Shown in pieces: positions 17,787 through 27,698 of a stretch of DNA of 64,000 nucleotides; position 1 is the stretch's first letter, and each line of letters starts with the position of its first letter. This stretch comes from Microvirga terrae. GTDB taxonomy: Bacteria > Pseudomonadota > Alphaproteobacteria > Rhizobiales > Beijerinckiaceae. Made by a program: the position numbers and the translations under genes. Where the stretch lies: assembly GCF_013307435.2 (NCBI RefSeq), contig NZ_CP102846.1:62001-126000 (forward strand). The letters are read 5' to 3'. The notes beneath the pieces are model-generated. The model ran no database searches, was not told the DNA's origin, and saw only the letters and a program-made list of their open reading frames with translations.

Positions 17787-18199
17787 AGATCTCGGACATT
17801 CCACAAGTTGCGTCCTGGCTGTCCGAAGCGGGGATCGCGACCTACGAGCTGACAGGACCGGACTATCGCATCTGCCTGCGGCGCAGTGTTAAGGCTCGAT
17901 CCAGGCGTGGTCTCTCGGCAGGTCCGAGACAGGATTCAGCCGGTCCAGTACGAGGCCAATCCGACGCGGTCGTGGCGTCGCCGGGTGTGGGGGTTTTTCT
18001 CCGTGCCCACCCTGTCCAGGAAGCCGCGTTGGTGGAGCCGAACGATCCTGTCGCGGCCGGTCAGCCGCTGGGGCTTCTGCAGGTCGGCCCCATTCTCCTT
18101 CCTGTCCTTTCTCCCCGCGACGGAACTGTTGCCTCGATCATTGCGCCCGACCGCTCGCTTGTCGGCTATGGCGATCCGCTCGTCGCGCTGATGTCGTAA
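17783..18199 (+). CDS. Degenerate biotinyl-domain protein lacking the biotin lysine
   Basis: Protein of 138 aa with AccB-like layout: an N-terminal helical part (ISDIPQVASWLSEAG), a basic linker and a C-terminal biotinyl/lipoyl-like fold (VVASPGVGVFLRAHP through GYGDPLVALMS). Where true carriers have EAMKM this one has QVGPI at residues 100-104, so no lysine is available for biotin. The frame is intact, and it overlaps pxpC by 4 bp and precedes pxpA by 12 bp. It is more likely a structural or regulatory subunit than a carrier. It could instead be a duplicated accB that has decayed. Confidence 0.8.
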   Translation: MKISDIPQVASWLSEAGIATYELTGPDYRICLRRSVKARSRRGLSAGPRQDSAGPVRGQSDAVVASPGVGVFLRAHPVQEAALVEPNDPVAAGQPLGLLQVGPILLPVLSPRDGTVASIIAPDRSLVGYGDPLVALMS

Positions 18200-18211
18200 A
18201 GGAGCCAACCT

Positions 18212-18976
18212 GTGCATATCGATCTCAATGCAGACCTTGCCGAGGGCTATGGCCAGTGGCGTATCGGTGATGACGATGCCCTGTTGGATGTGTTGTCCTC
18301 TGCGAATCTCGCTTGCGGCTTTCACGCGGGCGATCCCCTGATCATGGAGAGGACCGTCAAGGCAGCCCTGGGACGCGGCGTCGATATCGGGGCGCATGTC
18401 GGTTTCCCCGATAAGCAGGGGTTCGGACGGAGGCCGATGCAGATCGACGCCGATGAGCTGGCTGCCATGGTGATCTATCAGCTCGGAGCGCTGGAGGGGA
18501 TCGCACGCGTGGTAGGGCACAGGATGACCCACATGAGCTTTCATGGGGCCCTCGGGAACATGGCGGCCGCAGATTCCTCTGTCGCCGCACCCCTCGTTGC
18601 TGCGGTCGCGCGCTTCAACCCTGAGTTGATCATCGTCTCCTCAACGAGCCGGGCCATTGAAGATGCGGCGTCATCCTGCGGCCTTCGCGTCGCGACCACC
18701 TTTCTCGCGGACCGCGCCTACGACAAGGCAGGCCTCCTTGTCCCGCGCCGTCTGCCGGACTCTGTCATCCACGATGAGGCCAAGGTACTGGAGCGGGTGC
18801 GACAAATCCTTCGGCAGGGAACCGTTACAACGTACGAGGGAGAGGATCTTCCGATGCGCCCTCACAGCATTCTGCTGCATGGAGATACGCCTGGAGCCTT
18901 ATCGCTCGCTCGCAAGATCCGTTCGGAAATCGAGCAGGCTGGTGGGAAGATCGTGCCCGTGTCCCAGATGGCGTAG
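18212..18976 (+). CDS. pxpA: 5-oxoprolinase subunit A (LamB/YcsF family)
   Basis: Protein of 254 aa with the family start IDLNADLAEGYG, then SSANLACGFHAGDP (metal-binding His), GAHVGFPDKQGFGRR and the C-terminal SILLHGDTPGAL block. PxpA works with PxpBC to open 5-oxoproline to glutamate with ATP. The start is GTG 18212, supported by AAAGGAG 7 nt upstream. It closes the accB-accC-pxpB-pxpC-carrier operon. The downstream importer could supply the lactam. Confidence 0.93.
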   Translation: MHIDLNADLAEGYGQWRIGDDDALLDVLSSANLACGFHAGDPLIMERTVKAALGRGVDIGAHVGFPDKQGFGRRPMQIDADELAAMVIYQLGALEGIARVVGHRMTHMSFHGALGNMAAADSSVAAPLVAAVARFNPELIIVSSTSRAIEDAASSCGLRVATTFLADRAYDKAGLLVPRRLPDSVIHDEAKVLERVRQILRQGTVTTYEGEDLPMRPHSILLHGDTPGALSLARKIRSEIEQAGGKIVPVSQMA

Positions 18977-19084
18977 TCCAGTTCCTACGCCGCAAGATAA
19001 GAACAGCTTATCGCCACAAACACAAATGGTCTTGGCGTCTGCTGGCTAACTTCTCCTAAGTTATATCAACCAGCGAGGACACTC

Positions 19085-19855
19085 ATGCCCTTCTCTGATT
19101 ACAAGACAGCTCTCGTGACTGGCGCTTCTTCGGGAATTGGTGCCGCCGTGGTCGAGCGGTTCCGCCGCGAAGGCTTGGAGGTTCACGCGATTGCCCGCAG
19201 TCGAGAGCCGCTGGAACGCCTTGCCGATAGGACCGGATGCATAGCGCATGTCATCGATGTGGCGGACCGCGAACAGCTCGCAAGTCTCGCAGAGACAGTC
19301 CAGTTCGACATCCTGGTCAACAATGCGGGCGTCGACCGCCCCAAGAAGTTCCTTGAGGCTGATCCGGAGGACATCGACCTGCTCGTCGATGTGAACACAC
19401 GGGCCGTGCTCCATCTTTGCCGCCTCATCGTTCCCGGCATGGTGGCGCGGGACCGCGGTCACGTCATCAACATCTCGTCAATCGCCGGTGTCTACAACTT
19501 CGGTGGGAACTCGACCTATCACGCGACTAAAGCGGCGGTCAGCATGCTGTCCCGCCAGCTGCGCCTCGACGCTTTCGGGCACCGGGTCCGCGTTACCGAG
19601 ATCTGTCCCGGGCGCGTTGCGACCGATATCTTTGCGCATGTCCATGGCGACACACCTGAGATCCGGGAGCGCTTCATCGAAGGCTTCGAACTGCCAGAGG
19701 CCGCCGACATCGCTGAGGCCATCGCCTTCGCCGTTGCAGCACCTGTATCCATGAATGTGGGTCACATGGAGATCACACCAACCCTTCAGGTTCTGGGTGG
19801 CCTCCAAACCGCTCGTCCGGCTGCCAGAGATGGCCAGCCCTCCAAGGCGAGTTAA
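19085..19855 (+). CDS. SDR oxidoreductase (YdfG/serine 3-dehydrogenase-like)
   Basis: Protein of 256 aa with TGASSGIG near residues 14-21, NNAG, catalytic Ser in INISSIAG and YxxxK in TYHATKAAV. PG-VATDIF follows the active site, as in the YdfG subgroup that oxidises 3-hydroxy acids such as serine or 3-hydroxypropionate with NADP. GAGGA lies before the ATG. It is 108 bp after pxpA and 6 bp before the first permease gene, so it appears to be co-transcribed with the importer. Confidence 0.88.
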   Translation: MPFSDYKTALVTGASSGIGAAVVERFRREGLEVHAIARSREPLERLADRTGCIAHVIDVADREQLASLAETVQFDILVNNAGVDRPKKFLEADPEDIDLLVDVNTRAVLHLCRLIVPGMVARDRGHVINISSIAGVYNFGGNSTYHATKAAVSMLSRQLRLDAFGHRVRVTEICPGRVATDIFAHVHGDTPEIRERFIEGFELPEAADIAEAIAFAVAAPVSMNVGHMEITPTLQVLGGLQTARPAARDGQPSKAS

Positions 19856-19861
19856 GCTGCT

Positions 19862-20563
19862 ATGGGCGGGTTCGATCTTGTCGCGATCTTAACGAACCCG
19901 AACTTCGGGCTCATGCTCCTCCATGGGCTGGAGATGACCTTTGTGATTGCCACCGGGTCATGGCTCCTCGCCATGACCCTAGCGATTCTGCTCCTGATCA
20001 TTCGGCTGTCCCCGAGCCGCCTCGCTGATCGCGCCGTTGCGGCCTACGTCTCTTACCACCGCAATGTTCCGACCCTGGTGCAGCTGATGCTGTGGTACTT
20101 CGGAATATCGAGCCTCCTGCCCGAAGGGTTGCAATACTGGCTCTCTGATCATAATGCGGAGGCCACTTTTGCCATCGTTGCCCTTGGGCTGTGTCAGGCG
20201 GCTTATTTCAGTGAGGATCTGCGCTCCGGTATCCGTTCTGTGCCGGCCGGCCAATCCGAGGCTGCCCGTGCCCTTGGACACAGCTTCTTCGGCACGATGC
20301 GCTATGTGCTCATGCCGCAAGCGTTTCGCAATGCTCTGCCCGCGCTCATCAACCACAGCGTATCCTTGTTCAAGAACAGCAGCCTTGCGATGGCGATCGG
20401 GGTCGCCGAGCTCACGCATGCTGTTAAGGAAATCGAAAGCCAGAGCTTCAGAACCTTCGAAGCCTACCTGATCGCAACCATCGCGTACCTGATCTGCTCT
20501 CTGCTGATCATGTCTGTCGGAGCTGCACTCGGCCGGAAGGCAGCCTTGAGCGGAGGACGCTGA
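19862..20563 (+). CDS. Amino acid ABC transporter permease
   Basis: Inner-membrane permease of 233 aa (HisQ/GltJ-like). Conserved parts are YHRNVPTLVQLMLWYFGI, the EAA loop [20 protein letters not shown] and VSLFKNSSLAMAIGV near the C-terminus. It is the first pore subunit of the second importer and follows the SDR by 6 bp, with a weak ribosome-binding site. Confidence 0.93.
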   Translation: MGGFDLVAILTNPNFGLMLLHGLEMTFVIATGSWLLAMTLAILLLIIRLSPSRLADRAVAAYVSYHRNVPTLVQLMLWYFGISSLLPEGLQYWLSDHNAEATFAIVALGLCQAAYFSEDLRSGIRSVPAGQSEAARALGHSFFGTMRYVLMPQAFRNALPALINHSVSLFKNSSLAMAIGVAELTHAVKEIESQSFRTFEAYLIATIAYLICSLLIMSVGAALGRKAALSGGR

Positions 20564-20566
20564 CCG

Positions 20567-21322
20567 ATGCTCTGGGATATCCTCTCCATCATTCAGGATA
20601 ACTGGCTTCTTCTGCTGATCGGCCAATACCCCAACGGGCCGCTTGGAGGATTAGCCGCGACTCTGATCCTCTCCGTACTGAGCATCGCTCTTGCATTCCC
20701 GCTCAGCGTGTTGCTCGCCCTCGCTAGGTTGTCGCGATCGCCGTTTCTGCTTTGGCCATCGACCGCACTCGTCTACATCGCGCGGGGCGTGCCGCTACTG
20801 ATGCTGATCCTGTGGGTCTACTTTATGGTCCCGTTGCTCCTTGGCGCGAATATTCCCGGGTTTGTGACCATGCTCGTAACGTTGGTTCTTTATGAGGCGG
20901 CATTTCTGAGCGAAGTCGTGCGAGCCGGGATTGTCGCCGTTGGCCGCGGCCAGATGGATGCGGCGCGTGCCCTGGGCCACAGCTATCTTGGTGCCATGTG
21001 GTACGTCATCCTGCCACAGGCTCTCTATAACATGCTGCCCAGCATCCTCAGCCAGTTCGTCTCGACAATCAAGGAGACGACTCTGGGATATGTCATCAAC
21101 GTTCCGGAGCTTACGTTTGCGGCTAATCAGATCAACAATCGCCTCCTTTCGAAACCATTCGAGGTCTTCTTCATTCTGGCAATCATATACTATCTCGTCT
21201 GCTGGACGCTAACCCACGCGGCGACCGTTCTGGAACGACGCATCGCTCGCAAGCGAGCCGGGACGACTACCGGTCCATTGCCCGTCACAATGCAACCTCA
21301 AACACTTACGGCTGAGCCATGA
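20567..21322 (+). CDS. Amino acid ABC transporter permease
   Basis: Inner-membrane permease of 251 aa (HisM/GltK-like) with [17 protein letters not shown], the EAA loop [19 protein letters not shown] and [19 protein letters not shown] precedes its ATG, which lies 3 bp after the stop of the first permease gene. It ends in a basic hydrophilic tail and overlaps the ATPase gene by 4 bp. Confidence 0.93.
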   Translation: MLWDILSIIQDNWLLLLIGQYPNGPLGGLAATLILSVLSIALAFPLSVLLALARLSRSPFLLWPSTALVYIARGVPLLMLILWVYFMVPLLLGANIPGFVTMLVTLVLYEAAFLSEVVRAGIVAVGRGQMDAARALGHSYLGAMWYVILPQALYNMLPSILSQFVSTIKETTLGYVINVPELTFAANQINNRLLSKPFEVFFILAIIYYLVCWTLTHAATVLERRIARKRAGTTTGPLPVTMQPQTLTAEP

Positions 21323-22086
21323 GCACTGTGCGTCCGTCCGCGGGAGGCCCACCAATGATCCGCTTTTCAAATGTCCGCAAGAACTACGGATCATTTCAGG
21401 CACTTGACAACATCAACGCTGAGGTGGCTCGAAGCGAGGTCGTGGTGGTGTGCGGGCCATCAGGCTCAGGAAAGTCGACGTTGATCAGAACGGTCAACCG
21501 GCTTGAAGAGATTCAGTCCGGCTCAATCATCTTCGACGGTCAGGACGTGCATGCCAAAATGCGTAGCAAGGAGCTCAATCATCTTCGAAGCCGCATTGGA
21601 TTTGTGTTCCAGAGCTTCAATCTATTTCCGCATCTCTCGGCGCTCGAGAATGTCACTCTGTCGCCCGTCACGGTCAATGGCGTCAAGCGGGAGGTAGCTC
21701 GCGAAAAGGCAATGCAGCTTCTTGACCGCGTGGGCCTCGCGGCAAAGGCCGGCTCCTATCCAGGCCAGCTGTCCGGTGGTCAGCAGCAGCGCGTTGCGAT
21801 TGCCCGGGCGCTCGCCATGGAGCCGCCAGCGATGCTGTTCGATGAGCCCACCAGCGCCCTTGATCCTGAGATGGTCGGCGAGGTGCTTGCCGTGATGAAG
21901 GCACTGGCCGCGGATGGCATGACCATGATGTGCGTGACTCACGAAATGGGGTTCGCACGGGAAGTTGCGGATCGCGTCTGGTTCATGGACGGAGGTCGCA
22001 TCCTTGAGGAGGCCGATCCCGAGAGCTTTTTCTCGCGGCCTCAGCACCCTCGCGCGCAGCGCTTCCTTTCGGATCTGCGCCATTGA
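21319..22086 (+). CDS. Amino acid ABC transporter ATP-binding protein
   Basis: Cytoplasmic ATPase of 255 aa with Walker [11 protein letters not shown]-loop FQSFNLFPH, signature LSGGQQQR, Walker [13 protein letters not shown] and H-loop VTHEMGF. The start at 21319 gives an ATGA overlap with the permease; an internal ATG at 21355 is closer to the usual family N-terminus ([12 protein letters not shown]). Energises the importer encoded by this cluster. Confidence 0.95.
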   Translation: MSTVRPSAGGPPMIRFSNVRKNYGSFQALDNINAEVARSEVVVVCGPSGSGKSTLIRTVNRLEEIQSGSIIFDGQDVHAKMRSKELNHLRSRIGFVFQSFNLFPHLSALENVTLSPVTVNGVKREVAREKAMQLLDRVGLAAKAGSYPGQLSGGQQQRVAIARALAMEPPAMLFDEPTSALDPEMVGEVLAVMKALAADGMTMMCVTHEMGFAREVADRVWFMDGGRILEEADPESFFSRPQHPRAQRFLSDLRH

Positions 22087-22121
22087 ACGATCAGCATAAA
22101 ATAAAACCAGAGGAGAAGGAC

Positions 22122-22964
22122 ATGTCACTGAAGTCGCTTAAACTCGGCCTTGCGGCCGCCGCTCTCGGTCTCACCGCGATCGCCCCCGCGAGTGCCGATC
22201 AACTTGCTGATATCATGGCTCGCAAGGAGCTTCGCTGCGGCGTCTACGCTGACGTGCCGCCGTTCTCGGCGCCGGATCCAAAAACACGCGAGTTGGTCGG
22301 TTTCGATGTCGATCTGTGCAAAGGGATCGCCAAGCGATGGGGCGTCGAGGCAAAGCTTACGCCGCTGTCCGTCGAGGCCCGTGTGCCTGAGGTCAAGCTC
22401 GGTCGCGTCGATCTGACAATTGCGAACCTCGCCTATACCCTAAGCCGCGCTGAGCAGATCCAGTATAGTGACCCTTACTATATGGCGAAGGAAATGCTGG
22501 CTGTGAAGGCGAGTGATCCGGCAACGTCCAAGGCCGATTTCAAGGGCAAGCGGCTCGCCTCGACCAAGGGATCGACCTCCGAGCTCGCCATCAAGATGAA
22601 TGGATCAGAACCGCTGACCTTCCAAGACACGGGCTCGGCGTTCATGGCGGTTCAACAGAACAAGGCGCTCGGCATGGTCGCTAATACCATGACGATCACG
22701 AAACTCGTCAACGAGTCAAAGACGAGAGGCGTCGAGCTGAAGATGATCCCTGAGCCCATGGTATTGCAACCAACGGGCATCGGCATGAAGAAGGACGAGC
22801 CTGCATTGTTGGCGAAGGTCAACGAAACCCTCAAGGAGATGGATGCGGCCGGTGAAATCAATGCAGCCTGGGATAAGTGGCTCGGGCCCAACACCGAGTT
22901 CAAGATGACGCGGACCGATAAAGTCACGCCTCTAACCGAACTGAAGTTCGAGCCAATTCCCTAA
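22122..22964 (+). CDS. ABC transporter substrate-binding protein, family 3
   Basis: Periplasmic receptor of about 280 aa. The ATG at 22122 was chosen because GAGGAGAAGG lies upstream and a clear signal peptide follows: MSLKSLK, a long Ala/Leu core and an ASA cleavage site. The frame before it opens only with TTG. Family blocks include GFDVDLCKGIAKRWG, DLTIANLAYTLSRAEQIQYSDPYY and STKGSTSELAI. The closest functional class is glutamate/aspartate/glutamine-type receptors, which fits a 5-oxoproline/glutamate-linked operon, but the ligand is not proven. Confidence 0.92.
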   Translation: MSLKSLKLGLAAAALGLTAIAPASADQLADIMARKELRCGVYADVPPFSAPDPKTRELVGFDVDLCKGIAKRWGVEAKLTPLSVEARVPEVKLGRVDLTIANLAYTLSRAEQIQYSDPYYMAKEMLAVKASDPATSKADFKGKRLASTKGSTSELAIKMNGSEPLTFQDTGSAFMAVQQNKALGMVANTMTITKLVNESKTRGVELKMIPEPMVLQPTGIGMKKDEPALLAKVNETLKEMDAAGEINAAWDKWLGPNTEFKMTRTDKVTPLTELKFEPIP

Positions 22965-23000
22965 GATCTGGCACTTCCGTTCATTCCTAGCGGACATTCC

Positions 23001-23027
23001 CGCCGGCTTGCGTCAAGCGAGCCGGCG
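23001..23027 (+). terminator. Hairpin after the second ABC cluster
   Basis: CGCCGGCT (23001-23008) and AGCCGGCG (23020-23027) form a perfect 8-bp stem 37 bp after the binding-protein stop. The 3' flank is only moderately T-rich, so this is a terminator-like hairpin rather than a textbook one. Confidence 0.55.
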
Positions 23028-23276
23028 TCTCCATTTGCGAAACCGCCGCCGACTCTGAGACTCCATTCGATCCTTGGTATAGGCACAGGCGCTGCTTGCG
23101 GCATCTTGCGAACACATCGCCATAAGCAAAAGCTATGGCTACAGATTGTAGTTGTCTTTGTCGAGCTGGTTTCCTGAGCCTAGATTTCAAAGGCATTCGG
23201 CCATGAGGAAATGGTCGAAATGAACGACAAACTACATCTAAAAGTCCCATCGCGCACGATGGTTGAGAAGGATTCA

Positions 23277-24041
23277 ATGGTGTCTTCATTGTTTTCGCTT
23301 GCAGGTCGACGTGCTCTCGTGACGGGCTCGTCACAAGGTATCGGTTTCGCTCTGGCCAGAGGTTTGGCGGAACACGGTGCTGCGGTCGTTCTCAATGGAC
23401 GTGACCCGGGCAAGATCGAAGTTGCTGCCGCCCAACTGTCGGCGGCAGGACACAGAGTCGCGACTGCAATCTTTGACGTGACCTCGGCGGACGCTGTCCG
23501 GAATGGGATTGAGGCCATTGAAGGCGAGGGCCCGATCGACATCCTGATTAACAATGCGGGAATGCAGTTCCGCACCCCGCTCGAGGACTTCCCCGCTGAC
23601 CGGTGGGAGCAGCTGCTGACCACCAATGTCTCCAGCGTGTTCTATGTCGGGCAAGCGGTCGCCCGGCACATGATCCCGCGCGGGCGCGGCAAAATCATCA
23701 ACATCGCCTCGGTCCAGAGCGAGCTCGCCCGGCCTGGGATCGCTCCTTACACGGCCACCAAGGGAGCAGTGAAGAACCTGACCCGGGGCATGTGCGCGGA
23801 CTGGGCCAAGCACGGCCTGCAGGTCAACGCCATTGCGCCCGGCTACTTCAAGACGCCGCTCAACCAGGCCCTCGTCGACAATCCAGACTTCTCAGGCTGG
23901 CTGGAGAAGCGCACGCCGGCGGCCCGCTGGGGCAACGTCGAGGAGCTGATTGGTGCGGCGGTGTTCCTCTCGAGCGAGGCCTCCTCGTTCGTCAACGGGC
24001 ACACGCTCTACGTTGATGGCGGCATCACCACCTGCCTCTGA
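23277..24041 (+). CDS. SDR oxidoreductase, gluconate 5-dehydrogenase-like (IdnO type)
   Basis: Protein of 254 aa from the ATG at 23277, supported by GAAGGA 5 nt upstream; an earlier ATG at 23211 would add a 22-residue tail without family match. It shows FSLAGRRALVTGSSQGIG, NNAG, INIASVQSE, YTATKGAVKNLT and the IdnO-like IAPGYFKTPLN-LV-N-FSGWL-KRTPAARWG region. IdnO reduces 5-ketogluconate to D-gluconate. The next genes encode a 2-hydroxyacid dehydrogenase and IdnD, which supports an idonate/ketogluconate role. Confidence 0.87.
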   Translation: MVSSLFSLAGRRALVTGSSQGIGFALARGLAEHGAAVVLNGRDPGKIEVAAAQLSAAGHRVATAIFDVTSADAVRNGIEAIEGEGPIDILINNAGMQFRTPLEDFPADRWEQLLTTNVSSVFYVGQAVARHMIPRGRGKIINIASVQSELARPGIAPYTATKGAVKNLTRGMCADWAKHGLQVNAIAPGYFKTPLNQALVDNPDFSGWLEKRTPAARWGNVEELIGAAVFLSSEASSFVNGHTLYVDGGITTCL

Positions 24042-24101
24042 CGCAAGCATCAGCCGCGTCAGACAGCCGCCAGCAAATGCCGACATGGGAGAACGCTCGC
24101 A

Positions 24102-25043
24102 ATGACAAAGCCTGAGATCCTGATGATGGGTCCCTATCCGACTTGGGACCTTGAGGACCTGGAGAGCAACTACACGGTTCACAAGCTTTGGGAAGCGCCC
24201 GACCGGGCAGCCTTTCTGCGCCAAGTGGGTGACAACGTTCGCGCCATCGCGACCCGCGGCGAGATTGGCGCGTCGGCTGAGCTCATGACGGCTTTGCCAA
24301 GGCTTGAGATCGTCTCCTGCTATGGCGTCGGAACCGATGCCATCGACCTCTCACATGCGAAGGCCAATGGGATCCGGGTGACCAACACGCCCAACGTCCT
24401 CACCGCTGACGTGGCCGACATCGGCGTCGGGCTGCTCCTGGCAGTGGCCCGTCAGATCCCGCAGGCTGACAAATATGTCCGGGACGGACGCTGGCGCAAC
24501 GCCAACATGCGTCTCGTCACCCGCGTCCACGGCAAGAAGGTCGGCATCGTCGGTATGGGACGCATCGGCGTCGAGGTGGCCAAGCGCCTGGCGGCGTTCG
24601 ACTGCCCGATTGCCCATTTCGACATCGCCCAGTGGGATGATCTGCCGTACACCTTCGTGCCTGATCTGATGGCCCTGGCCGAGCAGTCCGAGTTCCTCAT
24701 CGTCACTCTGGCGGGCGGCGCTAGCACCCAAAAAATCATCAACGCCGATGTCCTGCAGGCGCTCGGACGCGACGGCATCCTGATCAACATCTCGCGGGGA
24801 TCGACCGTTGATGAGGCAGCCCTGCTCGATGCACTCGAGCACAACATCATCAAGGGCGCCGGCCTTGATGTATTCTGGAACGAGCCGAACATCGACGAGC
24901 GCTTCCTGACGCTCGAGAACGTCATCCTACAGCCGCATCACGCATCCGGGACTGTGGAAACCCGGCAGGCGATGGGGAAACTGGTGCGCGACAACCTAGC
25001 GGCGCATTTTGCCCAGCAGCCCCTTCTCACGCCCGTCATCTGA
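24102..25043 (+). CDS. D-2-hydroxyacid dehydrogenase (glyoxylate/hydroxypyruvate or 2-ketogluconate reductase type)
   Basis: Protein of 313 aa with NAD(P) motif VGIVGMGRIGVEVAKRL (about residues 146-162). The catalytic Arg is in LINISRGSTVDEAAL, and the Glu and His lie in the C-terminal ERFLTLENVILQPHHASGT block. The N-terminal SCYGVGTDAIDLSHAKANGIRVTNTPNVLT is typical. GGGAG lies before the ATG. In an idonate context a 2-ketogluconate reductase activity is plausible; glyoxylate reductase cannot be excluded. Confidence 0.9.
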   Translation: MTKPEILMMGPYPTWDLEDLESNYTVHKLWEAPDRAAFLRQVGDNVRAIATRGEIGASAELMTALPRLEIVSCYGVGTDAIDLSHAKANGIRVTNTPNVLTADVADIGVGLLLAVARQIPQADKYVRDGRWRNANMRLVTRVHGKKVGIVGMGRIGVEVAKRLAAFDCPIAHFDIAQWDDLPYTFVPDLMALAEQSEFLIVTLAGGASTQKIINADVLQALGRDGILINISRGSTVDEAALLDALEHNIIKGAGLDVFWNEPNIDERFLTLENVILQPHHASGTVETRQAMGKLVRDNLAAHFAQQPLLTPVI

Positions 25044-25053
25044 GGATTGCCCC

Positions 25054-26088
25054 ATGAAAGCCGTTGTCATTCATGCCGCCAAGGACCTGCGCATCGAGGA
25101 GCGTGAGCCGGAGACTCCCGGGCCGGAACAGGTCGAGGTCGCCATCGAGGCCGGCGGCATCTGCGGCTCCGATCTGCACTACTACAACCATGGCGGCTTC
25201 GGCACGGTTCGGGTGCGCGAGCCGATGATCCTCGGCCATGAGGTAGCCGGTACCGTCCGCTCGCTCGGCGAGGGCGTCTCGGGTCTGGCCATCGGAGACC
25301 GGGTGGCTGTCTCGCCGAGCCGGCCCTGCCAGCACTGCGAGTACTGCCTGAAGGGCCAGCAGAACCAGTGCCTGAACATGCGCTTCTATGGCAGCGCCAT
25401 GCCGATGCCGCACATCCAGGGCGCGTTCCGGCAGAGCCTGGTGGCCGAGCAATGGCAATGCCACAAGGTAGCGGAGGATGTTTCAATCAACGAGGCGGCG
25501 TTCGCCGAGCCGCTGGCGGTGACGCTGCATGCGGTCAACCGGGCCGGATCGCTTCTGGGCAAGCGGGTTCTGGTGACCGGCTGCGGCCCGATCGGGGCTC
25601 TCGCGATCATCGCCGCGCGGGCGCACGGGGCACGGGAGATCGTCGCCACGGATGTCATGGATGCGGTGCTGGAGAAGGCACGGGCTGTCGGCGCCGATCG
25701 GACGATCAATGTGGCGAGCGAGCCGGAGGCGCTGTCGCCCTTTGCCACCAACAAGGGCACCTTCGATGTTCAGTTCGAGGCTTCAGGCAATGGGAGCGCC
25801 GTACGCTCCGGCCTGGAGGTGCTGAAGCCGCGATCCGTGCTGGTGCAGCTCGGGCTCGGCGGCGACGTGTCGATCCCGCAGAACCTGGTGGTGGCGAAAG
25901 AGATCGAGATGAAAGGGACGTTCCGCTTCCACGAGGAGTTCGCCCTCGCGGTCGACCTCATCAACGCGCGCCGGGTGGATCTCAAGCCTCTGATGAGCGG
26001 GACCTATCCCATCACTGACGCGGTGGCGGCCTTCGAGGCGGCCGGCGATCGTAGCCGGTCGATGAAGATCCATCTGAGCTTCACCTGA
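25054..26088 (+). CDS. idnD: L-idonate 5-dehydrogenase (zinc alcohol dehydrogenase family)
   Basis: Protein of 344 aa from the ATG at 25054, preceded by GAGG. It has the catalytic zinc site [14 protein letters not shown] and ILGHEVAGT. The structural zinc cysteines are in [15 protein letters not shown], and the Rossmann motif is [12 protein letters not shown]. The HYYNHGGFG segment and the overall layout are characteristic of L-idonate 5-dehydrogenase, which oxidises L-idonate to 5-ketogluconate. It lies 10 bp after the 2-hydroxyacid dehydrogenase gene and 28 bp before pntA. Confidence 0.87.
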   Translation: MKAVVIHAAKDLRIEEREPETPGPEQVEVAIEAGGICGSDLHYYNHGGFGTVRVREPMILGHEVAGTVRSLGEGVSGLAIGDRVAVSPSRPCQHCEYCLKGQQNQCLNMRFYGSAMPMPHIQGAFRQSLVAEQWQCHKVAEDVSINEAAFAEPLAVTLHAVNRAGSLLGKRVLVTGCGPIGALAIIAARAHGAREIVATDVMDAVLEKARAVGADRTINVASEPEALSPFATNKGTFDVQFEASGNGSAVRSGLEVLKPRSVLVQLGLGGDVSIPQNLVVAKEIEMKGTFRFHEEFALAVDLINARRVDLKPLMSGTYPITDAVAAFEAAGDRSRSMKIHLSFT

Positions 26089-26116
26089 CACACCGCCAGA
26101 GCAAGGACCATTGGCC

Positions 26117-27688
26117 ATGAGGATTGGAACTCCGAGGGAAGTCTTCCCAGGTGAGGCGCGGGTGGCGATGACGCCTGAGTCAGCCCTCCAGCTGCAGAAG
26201 CTCGGGCATGCCTGCGTGATCGAGGCCGGGGCAGGGGAGAAGGCGGGCTTCTCGGATGCGGCCTTTGCTGCGGCCGGGGTGAGCATCGTGCCGGATGCGG
26301 CAGCCCTCTACGCCGCCTCCGACGTGCTCACCAAGGTGCGGCCGCCGACGCAGGCTGAGGTCCACCAGCTCCGCCAAGGCCAGACCCTGATCTCGTTCTT
26401 CTGGCCGGCCCAGAACTCCGATCTTATGGAGCAGGCAAGGGAACGGGAGGCCACCGTCATTGCCATGGACATGGTGCCGCGCATCTCCCGCGCCCAGAAG
26501 ATGGACGCGCTCTCCTCCATGGCCAACATCGCCGGCTACCGCGCCGTGATCGAGGCCGGCAACCACTTCGGCCGCTTCTTCACCGGCCAGGTCACCGCCG
26601 CCGGCAAAGTCCCGCCCGCCAAGGTGCTGGTGGTCGGTGCCGGCGTGGCAGGCCTCGCCGCGATCGGCACCGCGACCAGCCTGGGCGCCATCACCTATGC
26701 CTTCGATGTGCGGCCCGAGGTGGCCGAGCAGATCGAGTCCATGGGCGCGCAATTCGTCTTTCTGGAGTTCGAGGCGGCACAGGACGGCGCTGCCACCGGC
26801 GGCTATGCCGCGCCCTCCAGCCCCGAGTTCCGCGAGAAGCAGCTCGCCAAGTTCCGCGAACTCGCACCGGAGATCGACATCGTCATCACCACCGCCCTGA
26901 TCCCCGGCCGGCCAGCGCCGAAGCTGTGGACGGCCGACATGGTTCAAGCAATGAAGCCCGGTTCGGTGATCGTGGATCTGGCAGCGGAACGGGGCGGCAA
27001 CTGCGACCTGACCGTGCCGGACGAGAAGGTGGTGACGGACAACGGCGTCACCATCATCGGCTACACCGACTTCCCGAGCCGCATGGCCGCCCAGGCCTCG
27101 ACACTGTATGCCAACAATATCCGCCACTTCCTGACCGACCTGACCCCGAACAAGGACGGTGTCATCCACCACAACATGGACGATGATGTGATCCGCGGCG
27201 CCACGGTCACGCACCAGGGCACGATCACCTACCCGCCTCCGCCGCCCAAAGTGCAGGCGATCGCGGCCGCCAAGCCTAAGGAGAAGGCGAGGGAGCTCAC
27301 CCCGGAGGAGAAGCGGGCGCAGGAAGCCGCTGCCTTCCGGAGCCAGACCAGGACCCAGGTGGGGCTGCTCGTGGCCGGTGGCCTGCTGATCGCGCTGGTC
27401 GGTGCCTATGCGCCGGCAAGCTTCATGGCTCACTTCATCGTCTTTGCCCTGGCCTGCTTTGTCGGCTTCCAGGTGATCTGGAGCGTCAGCCACTCGCTGC
27501 ATACGCCGCTGATGGCGGTGACCAACGCCATCTCGGGCATCGTGGTGCTCGGCGCCCTGCTCCAGGTGGGCTCCAGCCACTGGCTGGTGGTCAGCCTGGC
27601 CTCGCTCTCCTTCCTGATTGCCACCATCAACATCGTCGGCGGCTTCCTGGTCACGCGCCGGATGCTGGCCATGTTCCAGAAGTCGTGA
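26117..27688 (+). CDS. pntA: NAD(P) transhydrogenase subunit alpha
   Basis: Protein of 523 aa of the fused PntA type: an NAD-binding N-terminal part ([43 protein letters not shown] and [13 protein letters not shown]), then a proline/lysine linker. The C-terminal four-helix membrane part contains [22 protein letters not shown] 26117 has AAGGA 9 nt upstream; TTG 26111 is less likely. With PntB it couples proton flow to hydride transfer from NADH to NADP. Placement after idnD/idnO-like genes links NADH made in polyol oxidation with NADPH needed for reduction. Confidence 0.95.
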   Translation: MRIGTPREVFPGEARVAMTPESALQLQKLGHACVIEAGAGEKAGFSDAAFAAAGVSIVPDAAALYAASDVLTKVRPPTQAEVHQLRQGQTLISFFWPAQNSDLMEQAREREATVIAMDMVPRISRAQKMDALSSMANIAGYRAVIEAGNHFGRFFTGQVTAAGKVPPAKVLVVGAGVAGLAAIGTATSLGAITYAFDVRPEVAEQIESMGAQFVFLEFEAAQDGAATGGYAAPSSPEFREKQLAKFRELAPEIDIVITTALIPGRPAPKLWTADMVQAMKPGSVIVDLAAERGGNCDLTVPDEKVVTDNGVTIIGYTDFPSRMAAQASTLYANNIRHFLTDLTPNKDGVIHHNMDDDVIRGATVTHQGTITYPPPPPKVQAIAAAKPKEKARELTPEEKRAQEAAAFRSQTRTQVGLLVAGGLLIALVGAYAPASFMAHFIVFALACFVGFQVIWSVSHSLHTPLMAVTNAISGIVVLGALLQVGSSHWLVVSLASLSFLIATINIVGGFLVTRRMLAMFQKS

Positions 27689-27698
27689 GGATCGTCCG

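Noticed and set aside
26180..27580. 466-codon minus-strand frame opposite pntA
   Set aside because: Shadow of the pntA reading frame with low-complexity sequence.
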